Assembly (NCBI GenBank): GCA_003153335.1
Contig: PLYG01000062.1
Coordinates: 490 to 12,567, forward strand
Length of the DNA stretch: 12,078 bases
Source of the DNA: Betaproteobacteria bacterium
Lineage (GTDB): Bacteria > Pseudomonadota > Gammaproteobacteria > Burkholderiales > Casimicrobiaceae
Direction of reading: 5' to 3'
Within the stretch, counting starts at the first letter, position 1. Each line of letters starts with the position of its first letter. A model generated the notes under the pieces. It searched no databases. It saw only the letters and a list, made by a program, of their open reading frames with translations, and was not told the DNA's origin. Of this stretch, positions 1 through 5,834 are shown one piece after another. The translations under genes were made by a program, and so were the position numbers.

Positions 1-66
1 CGCGCGATCGGCGCCTACGGGCAGGGCGACGCCGAGGTCGCGAACCTCCAGTACGATCCGGCTCAT
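1..66 (-). CDS. DppD-like peptide ABC transporter ATPase, N-terminal fragment
   Basis: Only the first 22 codons are inside the window; the gene continues past the left edge. The visible residues begin MSRIVLEVRDLGVALP and go on to a Gly-Ala-Asp-Arg segment. This is the usual first beta strand and linker of the DppD/OppD ATPases that power dipeptide/oligopeptide importers. No Walker motif is visible yet, so the call rests on this short N-terminus and on its place directly after the DppB- and DppC-like permease genes. The ATG at 66 has a modest GAGC purine stretch upstream. An in-frame GTG at 84, directly abutting the DppC stop, would add six residues and is an alternative start. The start lies in an 11-bp tandem repeat (61-93). 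The product is expected to sit on the cytoplasmic face of the importer. Confidence 0.75.
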   Translation of the reverse strand, partial: MSRIVLEVRDLGVALPVGADRA

Positions 67-93
67 TTGCCGCTCATTTGCCACTCAGTTGCC
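61..93. repeat. Three tandem 11-bp repeats at a stop/start junction
   Basis: Three head-to-tail 11-bp units lie at 61-71, 72-82 and 83-93. The first two are identical (GCTCATTTGCC) and the third differs at two positions (ACTCAGTTGCC). Read on the minus strand, the 83-93 unit supplies the TGA of the DppC-like gene. The 72-82 unit supplies an ATG that opens a four-codon frame, Met-Ser-Gly-Lys-stop. The TGA of that frame and the ATG of the ATPase gene share bases in the last unit. Because 11 is not a multiple of three, loss or gain of a unit would change which start codon follows which stop. Confidence 0.8.
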
Positions 94-1014
94 ACCAGTG
101 CGCTTGTTGAACTTCGGATCCAGCGTGTCGCGCAAGCCGTCACCCAGCATGTTGACGGCAAGCACAGTCAGCGCCAGGAAGATGCCGGGGAAAAAAACGT
201 TGTGCGGATACTGGTTGAACTGGACGCGGCCCTCGGCCATGATGTTGCCCCAGGTCGGGATTTCTGAGGGCAGGCCCACGCCCAGGAACGAGAGTATCGA
301 TTCGACCAGGATCGCCGCCGCGCAGACAAACGTGCCCTGCACGATCAGCGGTGCGATCGCATTGGGCAGGATGTGGCGCAGCATGATTTTCCAGGTCGGC
401 GTGCCCAGCGCGACCGCGGCTTCGACATAGGGCTCTTCGCGGATCGACAGCACCAGCGAGCGCACCAGCCGCGTGACCCGCGGAATTTCGGGAATCGCGA
501 TCGCCACGACTACCGTGGTCAGGCTCGCGCCCCAGGCCGAGACCAGCGCGATTGCGAGCAGGATGCCGGGTATGGCCATCAGCCCGTCCATGATGCGCAT
601 CAGCACGCCGTCGAGCCAGCGCAAATAGCCGGCGCACAGCCCCGATACGCCGCCCAGAGACAACGCGACCACTGCGACAAACAGGCCGACGACAAGTGAA
701 ATACGCGTGCCATACAACACGCGGCTCCAGATATCGCGGCCGAAGCTGTCGGCACCCATCCAGAACGTGTGCTTGATCGCGTGGCCGTCGAGCAGCGTGA
801 ATTCTCCGGAGACGCCCGGCTGCACGTTCATGATCGCGCCGTCCATCACCGCGGGATCGACCGTGCCCATCCACGGCGCGGCAACCGCGATCAGAACAAG
901 CAACGCGAGCACGACCGTGCCGAGGCGCACCGACCAGTTGCGCGCGACCTTGGAGAGCACGGTGGGGCGGTGCGAAACCGGAGGAGCCTCTACTGCGATC
1001 AGTTCACTGGACAC
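85..1014 (-). CDS. DppC-like peptide ABC transporter permease
   Basis: This 309-residue inner-membrane permease is one half of the channel of a dipeptide/oligopeptide-type importer (binding-protein-dependent transport family). A cytoplasmic N-tail is followed by a first membrane helix near 31-48. A periplasmic segment then leads to the DppC-type motif with Gly87, Asp89 and Phe91-Gly-Arg-Asp (86-104), and several more helices. The EAA coupling loop that docks on the ATPase is at about 198-222 (Glu198-Ala-Ala, Gly204, then Leu-Pro at 216-217). Length is normal. The start is GTG at 1014 with a GAGG purine run about 6-9 bases upstream. The same frame stays open upstream to beyond 1200 but has no ATG, GTG or TTG there, so this GTG is the only ordinary start. 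The gene follows the DppB-like permease after 193 bp, longer than usual for this gene pair. Confidence 0.93.
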   Translation of the reverse strand: MSSELIAVEAPPVSHRPTVLSKVARNWSVRLGTVVLALLVLIAVAAPWMGTVDPAVMDGAIMNVQPGVSGEFTLLDGHAIKHTFWMGADSFGRDIWSRVLYGTRISLVVGLFVAVVALSLGGVSGLCAGYLRWLDGVLMRIMDGLMAIPGILLAIALVSAWGASLTTVVVAIAIPEIPRVTRLVRSLVLSIREEPYVEAAVALGTPTWKIMLRHILPNAIAPLIVQGTFVCAAAILVESILSFLGVGLPSEIPTWGNIMAEGRVQFNQYPHNVFFPGIFLALTVLAVNMLGDGLRDTLDPKFNKRTGGN

Positions 1015-1208
1015 GATGCGCCTCGTGGACAGAGGTGAATACGCGGCGAGATCGCGCCGCCGTTGCCACCATCGGCGGGCGTTCGCGGCGAAGGAATTGG
1101 CGGCACCGGTTTGCGCTGCACGTTTTTCAGCTTCTCCCGCACCGTCTGCTGCCGCGGCAATGGCGATCGCGGATGGCGTGCGCCGGATTGTTTGCGCTGG
1201 CTCGCCAT
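999..1208 (-). other. Gap between permease genes with a stop-coupled 69-codon open frame
   Basis: The 193-bp gap between the two permease genes is open in one frame for 69 codons. Its ATG at 1208 shares the A of the DppB TGA (TGATG overlap), and it ends 16 bp inside the DppC-like gene. The predicted peptide begins MASQRKQ, is rich in Arg and Pro, has no membrane helix and matches no family I recognise. Third codon positions are GC-rich in its middle part, as in a real gene, but a Shine-Dalgarno sequence is hard to see. It could be a small coupled protein, a translated leader that controls DppC synthesis, or chance in GC-rich DNA. I lean toward the last two. Confidence 0.25.
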
Positions 1209-2149
1209 CAGTAGCGGATCCGCGGATCGAGCACGATGTAGCTCAGATCCACCAGCAGGTTGATCAGCACATACGCGACCGAAAAGAACAGGATCACGCC
1301 CTGCACGACGGGAAAGTCGCGCGCCAGCACCGCATCCACCGTGAGTTGGCCCAGTCCCGGAATCGCGTACACGGTCTCAGTCACCACCACACCGCCGATC
1401 AAGAGCGCAATGCCGATGCCGATCACCGTGACGATGGGCACTGCGGCATTGGCCAGCGCGTGGCGGATCAATACCCGCACTTCCGGCAGGCCCTTGGCGC
1501 GCGCGGTGCGAATGTAGTCCTCCGTCAGCGCTTCCGAGACGGCTGCGCGCGTGACCCGCGCGATCAGCGCGACGTAAATGACGGCAAGCGTGACCGAGGG
1601 CAGGATCAAATGCGAAATGAAAGGCCAGAAGCCTTCGCTGATCCGCTTGTATCCCTGCACCGGCAGCAGGTTCAGCTTCAGCGACACGATGTAGATCAGG
1701 ATATAGCCCAGGACAAATACGGGAATGGAAAAGCCCAGCACCGAAAATCCCATCAGCCCGCGATCCAGCCAGCCGCCATGCTTCCATGCGGCCAGCACGC
1801 CTAAGGGGACCGCGACCAGCACCGCCAGCACGATGGTGCAGGTGGCGAGCATGAACGTGGGCTCCAGACGCTGCCCGATCAGCTCGGTGACGGGCAGCCG
1901 GTAATAAAACGAGTGGCCGAGATCGCCGGTGAGTATGCCCTTGAACCAGATGCCGAACTGGACCAAGAGCGGTTCTTCCAGCCCCAACTGTTTGCGGATG
2001 TTGGCGATGTCCTCGAGCGTCGCGCTGTTGCCCGCGATCACTGCCGCCGGATCGCCAGGGGTGAGCCGCAGAATCAGGAATACGACCACCGCGACCACGA
2101 ATAGCACGGGTATCACGGCAAGCAGGCGGCGGATGAGGAATTGCAGCAT
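1208..2149 (-). CDS. DppB-like peptide ABC transporter permease
   Basis: This 313-residue permease is the DppB-type partner of the downstream DppC-like protein in an inner-membrane peptide-type importer. It begins MLQFLIRRLLAVIPV, the standard DppB opening, with helix 1 at about 9-28. It then shows the family Pro-Gly-Asp-Pro (31-34), the Gly-Asp-Leu-Gly-His-Ser segment (75-80) and further helices near 100-120, 135-157, 183-197, 238-258 and 285-305. The EAA-type coupling loop is at about 206-238 (Glu206-Ala, Ala218-Lys-Gly). It ends in the typical Leu-Asp-Pro-Arg-Ile-Arg-Tyr. A GTG at 2179 would add ten polar residues, but neither start has a strong ribosome-binding site, so the family-like ATG at 2149 was chosen. 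The 101 bp upstream of it can fold into two hairpins. Confidence 0.93.
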   Translation of the reverse strand: MLQFLIRRLLAVIPVLFVVAVVVFLILRLTPGDPAAVIAGNSATLEDIANIRKQLGLEEPLLVQFGIWFKGILTGDLGHSFYYRLPVTELIGQRLEPTFMLATCTIVLAVLVAVPLGVLAAWKHGGWLDRGLMGFSVLGFSIPVFVLGYILIYIVSLKLNLLPVQGYKRISEGFWPFISHLILPSVTLAVIYVALIARVTRAAVSEALTEDYIRTARAKGLPEVRVLIRHALANAAVPIVTVIGIGIALLIGGVVVTETVYAIPGLGQLTVDAVLARDFPVVQGVILFFSVAYVLINLLVDLSYIVLDPRIRY

Positions 2150-2190
2150 ATGGTTTGAATTCGTCTCTGTCGTTAACACAACATAAGCAA

Positions 2191-2227
2191 GAAACGCACC
2201 GTGCTTGCGGTGGTTCGAAAACGTTTC
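2191..2227 (-). other. Bulged inverted repeat upstream of the DppB-like gene
   Basis: GAAACG-CACCG (2191-2201) can pair with CGGTG (2208-2212) and CGTTTC (2222-2227). This gives 11 base pairs around a 6-base loop, with a 9-base bulge (2213-2221) on one side. It lies between the small zinc-ribbon gene and the DppB-like gene and directly adjoins the hairpin at 2228-2248. It could be a processing or stabilising element in the transcript. Function is inferred only from pairing. Confidence 0.35.
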
Positions 2228-2248
2228 ACGCCGCCTTGATCGCGGCGT
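2228..2248 (-). terminator. Hairpin just after the small zinc-ribbon gene (weak terminator or attenuator)
   Basis: On the minus strand a 7-bp perfect stem (ACGCCGC / GCGGCGT) around a 7-base loop starts two bases after the TGA of the zinc-ribbon gene. It is followed by GAAACGTTTT, which is a poor U tract. Full termination is therefore doubtful. Partial termination, or protection of the upstream mRNA 3' end, would fit the need for less permease than upstream products. Confidence 0.4.
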
Positions 2249-2250
2249 TG

Positions 2251-2523
2251 TCAGGCGTCACTTCGCACGAGTGGAACCAGGTATGTATGAAGCAATCCCA
2301 TAAGGACGAGACCAGCTACGATTGCGGCAATTCCAAGGAGCCTCGATTCGGATTTCATGAAAACGAAGCCGCCCAAAAAGGCCGGGATCGCCGCGAAAAT
2401 ACCTGACCAGTGCGCCGAAACCAGTTTCCCGCACGATTGGCAGTTCACTGCGCGCCCGGGACCGAGTGCCGATTTGCGTAAAGGACTCATTGCTGCACGG
2501 CTGCAGTAAGGGCATTTAACCAT
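2251..2523 (-). CDS. Small zinc-ribbon membrane protein of unknown function
   Basis: This 90-residue protein begins with an apparent four-cysteine zinc ribbon: Cys4-Pro-Tyr-Cys7 and Cys28-Gln-Ser-Cys31-Gly. Two hydrophobic stretches follow, at about 41-56 and 62-86, that look like a transmembrane hairpin. The ATG at 2523 is preceded by AGGAG (2532-2536) with 8-base spacing, which decides the start; a longer frame upstream lacks such a site. The gene lies 58 bp after the amidase gene and ahead of the DppB-like gene on the same strand, so it is probably in the same transcript. I know of no described role for such a protein in peptide import. It may be an unrelated gene caught inside the operon. 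Zinc binding is inferred from cysteine spacing only. Confidence 0.78.
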   Translation of the reverse strand: MVKCPYCSRAAMSPLRKSALGPGRAVNCQSCGKLVSAHWSGIFAAIPAFLGGFVFMKSESRLLGIAAIVAGLVLMGLLHTYLVPLVRSDA

Positions 2524-2581
2524 TGTCGCGACTCCTGCGGAAAATAGTTGCCAATCTCTCGGTGTCCGGTGGCCTGGCTTG

Positions 2582-3994
2582 CTAAGCCGGGTCGCACACG
2601 GGCGGCAATCTTTTCCACAATGGATGCTGCTGCTCCAGCGCATGTGCAAGTTGCAGGATGCCGAGGTCGTCGCGATACCGCCCGATGATCTGCACGCCTA
2701 CCGGCAACTCGCCCGGCGCAAACCCGATCGGAGCTGACAGGGCCGGGTGCGCGGTCATCGTGATCCGGTAGCAACTCTTCATCCAGTCGACATAGTTGTC
2801 GAGTTTTTCACCGTTGATCTCGGTCACATAGGGCTGGTCGACCGGGAATGGCAGCACCTGGTTGACCGGCGCGAGCAGGAACTCATAGCACTCCATGAAG
2901 CTGCGCATGGTCTCAAACACGCGTGTATGTTGGCGCACGGCCTCGACGATCTGCGCGCTGGTGAGCGCCAGCCCGCGCTCGATGTTCCAGACCGCGGTGT
3001 CCTTCATCTGGTCGCGATGTTTTTCCAGCAACGGCCCGTAGAGTTGCGCCATCAGGAATGCGCGCAGCACGTCGAAACAGGGGTCCGCCTCGCGCAAGTC
3101 GGGTTCCGCCTCCTCGATGATGCAGCCCAGCGCTTCGAAGTGACGGATGCCTGCATCGATGGTCGCCCGCACCGCATGTTCCACCGGCAGTCCGCCCAGG
3201 GTTGGCGAGTACGCGATGCGCACGCCCTTGAAGTCGCGATTAAGCGGCTTGAGAAACTGGCCGGGATCTTCCCAGATCGCGTTGGGCACGCGGCGGTCGC
3301 CGCCCGCCTGCGCGTAGAGCAGGCACGCGGCGTCCTGCGCGGTGCGCCCTATGGCGCCGTGCACCGACGTGTTGTTCCACAGGTCGGTGGCCGGCCACAC
3401 GGGAACGCGTCCCGGCGTCGGCCGCACGCCCACCGCATTGCAGAAGTTCGCCGGATTGCGCAGCGAGGCACCCAGGTCCGAGCCGTCGGCGAAAGGCAGC
3501 ATGCGCGTCGCCACCGCGACCGCCGCGCCGCCCGAGGAGCCCCCGCAGGTTTTGGTCAAGTCCCACGGGTTCAGCGTCTTGCCGAACACGTTGTTGAAGG
3601 TTTGCGATCCCAGTGCGAACTCGGGCGTGTTGGTCTTGCCGATGATGACCAGTCCCTGCCGGCGAAAGCGCTCGACCATCAGCGTATCGATGTCGGGGAC
3701 GAAATCCTTGTAGATGGGCGAGCCGAACGTGGTGCGCATGCCCTTGACCCGCTCCATGTCCTTGCAGGCGATGGGCAATCCGGCCAGCGGCCCCAGCGCG
3801 TCGCCCTTCATCCTGCGGGCATCGATCGCGTTGGCCTGGCGGTACGCGCCCTCGCCGTCCAGGGTGACGATGGCGTTGACACGGGCGTTGACACGCTCTA
3901 TCTGCACCAGATGCGCGTCCAGCACTTCGCGCGCCGAGATTTCCCGCGATTGCAGTTTGGTGGAGAGTTCGGAGACGGACAACAGATTCAGCAC
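2582..3994 (-). CDS. Amidase-signature family hydrolase
   Basis: This 470-residue protein of the amidase signature family hydrolyses carboxamide bonds with a Ser-cisSer-Lys triad; length is typical. Lys78 lies in Leu-Pro-Ile-Ala-Cys-Lys-Asp. The Gly-Gly-Ser-Ser-Gly-Gly signature (151-156) gives the cis-serine Ser153. The nucleophile is Ser177 in Gly-Ser-Asp-Leu-Gly-Ala-Ser-Leu-Arg, spaced 24 residues from Ser153 as in fatty acid amide hydrolase. Position 176 is Ala where most members have Gly, so one oxyanion-hole residue is changed; the nitrogen involved is in the backbone, so activity is probably kept. There is no signal peptide, so it is likely cytoplasmic. The start is GTG at 3994 with GAGGGAG (4003-4009) 8 bases upstream. 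The same frame runs on far upstream through the next gene, but that is a shadow. It sits in a transport operon, so the imported compound is its likely substrate. No separate promoter was seen. Confidence 0.93.
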   Translation of the reverse strand: MLNLLSVSELSTKLQSREISAREVLDAHLVQIERVNARVNAIVTLDGEGAYRQANAIDARRMKGDALGPLAGLPIACKDMERVKGMRTTFGSPIYKDFVPDIDTLMVERFRRQGLVIIGKTNTPEFALGSQTFNNVFGKTLNPWDLTKTCGGSSGGAAVAVATRMLPFADGSDLGASLRNPANFCNAVGVRPTPGRVPVWPATDLWNNTSVHGAIGRTAQDAACLLYAQAGGDRRVPNAIWEDPGQFLKPLNRDFKGVRIAYSPTLGGLPVEHAVRATIDAGIRHFEALGCIIEEAEPDLREADPCFDVLRAFLMAQLYGPLLEKHRDQMKDTAVWNIERGLALTSAQIVEAVRQHTRVFETMRSFMECYEFLLAPVNQVLPFPVDQPYVTEINGEKLDNYVDWMKSCYRITMTAHPALSAPIGFAPGELPVGVQIIGRYRDDLGILQLAHALEQQHPLWKRLPPVCDPA

Positions 3995-4048
3995 GGCACT
4001 GGCTCCCTCGGTACTGTCATCTCCCGGACGTGAAGGAGAAATCGGACT

Positions 4049-4117
4049 GCGCTCGCCACCGCAGCTTTCGCGCAAAAAAACCCCTCTCGATCGTGGAGAG
4101 GAGTTGGTGGCGAGCGC
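4049..4117. repeat. Perfect 12-bp inverted repeat enclosing a terminator
   Basis: GCGCTCGCCACC at 4049-4060 is the exact reverse complement of GGTGGCGAGCGC at 4106-4117. The 45 bp between the arms contain the terminator hairpin at 4074-4103. In the minus-strand transcript the outer arms could form a 12-bp stem around the inner hairpin once read-through has occurred. Confidence 0.75.
4074..4103 (-). terminator. Rho-independent terminator after the binding-protein gene
   Basis: On the minus strand an 8-bp stem (CTCCTCTC with GAGAGGGG, one G-U pair) closes a 7-base loop and is followed directly by seven T. It starts about 20 bp after the TAA of the solute-binding-protein gene. It would end most transcripts there and let a fraction run on into the amidase and permease genes. 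Confidence 0.85.
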
Positions 4118-4122
4118 TACGC

Positions 4123-5724
4123 TTATTTGCTGACATTCCAGTACACGTTGGCCGGCGACTTGACCAGGCCTTTGACGCCCTTGCGCACGGCAGCCGGGTT
4201 GATGTACTCGCCCAGATGCGCATGGGTGCCGATTTCGATCGCGCGCAGTTGCGCCGCTTCGGCCAGCGCCTTCTTCTTGGTCTCGTCGGTTTCGCGCGCG
4301 AACTGGTCGCGCAACTCTTCGAGCTTGGCGTCTTCCGCCCAGCCGAACCAACCGCTTTTCACACCCGCCGCCTGGAATGCCGCATTCGATATCGGATTGA
4401 GCAAGTCGGCGGAGGTCCACGCGGTCAGGAAAATGTTCCATCCGCCCTCGCTGACGGGCTCCTTCTTCGCGCGCTTGGCGACCAGCGACTGCCAGTCCAT
4501 CGACTGCATGTCGACGGTGAAGCCCGCCTGCCGCAGCAACTGGGTGGCCACCAGCGGCAGCTTGGAAATCGACGCGAGATCGGTCGGGCGCATGATGACG
4601 ATCGGCTTGCCGTCGTAGCCGGCTTCCTTCAGCAAGGCGCGCGCCTGCTGCATTTTCTTTTCGTCGTAGGTCACCGAATAGAAATCGGTCTTGTTGCTCG
4701 CGTACGGCGTCCCGCACGGAAACATCGACGCGCAGGTCCGCCACAGCGGCTTGCCGTTCAACTGGCCGTTGCCGACCTGGGTGCGCAGAAACGCCTCCTG
4801 GTTGATCGCCAGCATTGCGGCGCGGCGAATCTTGGGGTTGTTGAAAGGGGGCGTCAAGTGATTGAAGCGCATCATGTACTGGAAGCCCAGCGGATTGGTG
4901 TCGACCAGCTCGATGTCCTTTTCCTTGGCCAGCGACTCGTACTGTTCGAACGCCGGCTGCTCCAGAATGTCGATCTCGCCCTTGACCAGCGCGTTGAACT
5001 GCGTCTGCGGGTCCTTGAGGATGATCCATTCGACGCGATCGACGAACACCTTCTTGCCGCCTGCCAGGCCCGATGGCGGCTCGTTGCGCGGCTTGTACCC
5101 GGCGAACTTGGTGTATACGACCATTTCACCCGGCTTGAATTCGTCGCGCTTGAAGACGTACGGACCGCTGCCGATTTGCTCGTCAGGGCCGATCTGCTTG
5201 TCGCCCGGCGTGTCGGCAAAGCGCTTGGGCATGATGAATGGCACGTTCGAGGACGGCTTGCCCAGCGAATCGAGCACCAGGCCGTATGGCTCCTTCAGGA
5301 TCATCCTGAACGTCTTCGCATCGACCGTTTCCCACTTGTCGATGAACGACGCGAGCTTGATCCCCATCGAGTCGCGCGATGCCCAGCGCTTGATCGAGGC
5401 AATGCAGTCGTCGGAAGTCACCGGCTTGTTGTCATGGAACAGCAGCCCATCGCGCAGCGTGAACGTCCACGTCTTCTTGTCGGGGCTGACCGAATATTTT
5501 TCCAGCATCTGCGGCTTGACCACGCTCTTCTCGTCCATTGCGAACAGCGTGTCGTAGATCATGTAGCCGTGATTGCGGCTAATGTACGCCGTGGTCCAGA
5601 TCGGGTCCAGGATGGTCAGGTTCGAGTGCGGGGTGATGCGCAGCACCTTTTGCTGGGCCAGCGCGGGTTGCGCCAGCACAAGTCCGCACAGCAGGCCGAG
5701 TGCTGCAAGTTTGACAAGCTTCAT
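4123..5724 (-). CDS. Family 5 (DppA/OppA-type) solute-binding protein, Sec-exported
   Basis: This 533-residue periplasmic receptor of a peptide-type ABC importer captures the substrate and delivers it to the DppB/DppC-like permeases encoded downstream. A classic Sec signal peptide covers 1-23 (Lys2, Lys5, hydrophobic core, Ala-Leu-Ala cleavage before Gln24). Cys13 in the core is not in a lipobox, so it is probably not a lipoprotein. The mature part has the family 5 order, including Trp-Thr-Phe-Thr-Leu-Arg-Asp-Gly, Leu-Phe-His-Asp-Asn-Lys-Pro-Val and Gly-Ser-Gly-Pro-Tyr-Val-Phe. Length is normal. The ATG at 5724 has a strong GGAGGAG (5729-5735) just upstream. The gene has a plausible promoter upstream and a terminator just after the TAA, so it can be made in excess. 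Related receptors bind peptides, opines, glutathione or nickel; the ligand here cannot be told. Confidence 0.94.
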   Translation of the reverse strand: MKLVKLAALGLLCGLVLAQPALAQQKVLRITPHSNLTILDPIWTTAYISRNHGYMIYDTLFAMDEKSVVKPQMLEKYSVSPDKKTWTFTLRDGLLFHDNKPVTSDDCIASIKRWASRDSMGIKLASFIDKWETVDAKTFRMILKEPYGLVLDSLGKPSSNVPFIMPKRFADTPGDKQIGPDEQIGSGPYVFKRDEFKPGEMVVYTKFAGYKPRNEPPSGLAGGKKVFVDRVEWIILKDPQTQFNALVKGEIDILEQPAFEQYESLAKEKDIELVDTNPLGFQYMMRFNHLTPPFNNPKIRRAAMLAINQEAFLRTQVGNGQLNGKPLWRTCASMFPCGTPYASNKTDFYSVTYDEKKMQQARALLKEAGYDGKPIVIMRPTDLASISKLPLVATQLLRQAGFTVDMQSMDWQSLVAKRAKKEPVSEGGWNIFLTAWTSADLLNPISNAAFQAAGVKSGWFGWAEDAKLEELRDQFARETDETKKKALAEAAQLRAIEIGTHAHLGEYINPAAVRKGVKGLVKSPANVYWNVSK

Positions 5725-5760
5725 GCTGCTCCTCCGTGAGAATTTCGGGAAACCGGGGCC

Positions 5761-5789
5761 AGTATAGTGGGGGACGCCGCAAGCCGCAA
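5761..5789 (-). promoter_or_regulatory. Putative sigma70 promoter for the binding-protein gene
   Basis: On the minus strand TTGCGG (5784-5789) and TATACT (5761-5766) are separated by exactly 17 bp. The -10 box matches the consensus at five of six positions; the -35 box matches only at TTG. Transcription would start about 30 bases before the ATG at 5724. The M20 gene ends only 46 bp upstream, so this would give the binding protein its own transcription unit. Confidence 0.5.
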
Positions 5790-5799
5790 TCGGAGAGAT

Positions 5800-5818
5800 C
5801 CAGGTTTGTAATCCCTGG
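5800..5818. repeat. Short inverted repeat after the M20 gene
   Basis: CCAGG (5800-5804) and CCTGG (5814-5818) form a 5-bp stem around a 9-base loop. It lies between the M20 stop and the putative -35 box at 5784-5789. There is no T tract on the minus strand, so it is not a convincing terminator. Its place just upstream of the promoter could suit an operator or a transcript 3' end, but the repeat is short enough to be chance. Confidence 0.25.
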
Positions 5819-5834
5819 CAGCGCTACAGCGAAA

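Noticed and set aside
1015..1209. N-terminal extension of the DppC-like protein in its own frame
   Set aside because: The frame is open but contains no ATG, GTG or TTG start, and family members begin near the chosen GTG.
2582..5029. An 815-codon frame that would make the amidase a giant fusion protein
   Set aside because: The upstream part is out of frame with the binding-protein gene that truly occupies it. The GTG at 3994 has a strong Shine-Dalgarno sequence and gives normal amidase length.
4030..5739. 569-codon open frame on the plus strand opposite the Sec-type binding-protein gene
   Set aside because: Antisense shadow produced by GC-rich third positions; Arg/His/Gln-rich composition, no family features, and the minus strand codes for a complete signal-bearing protein.
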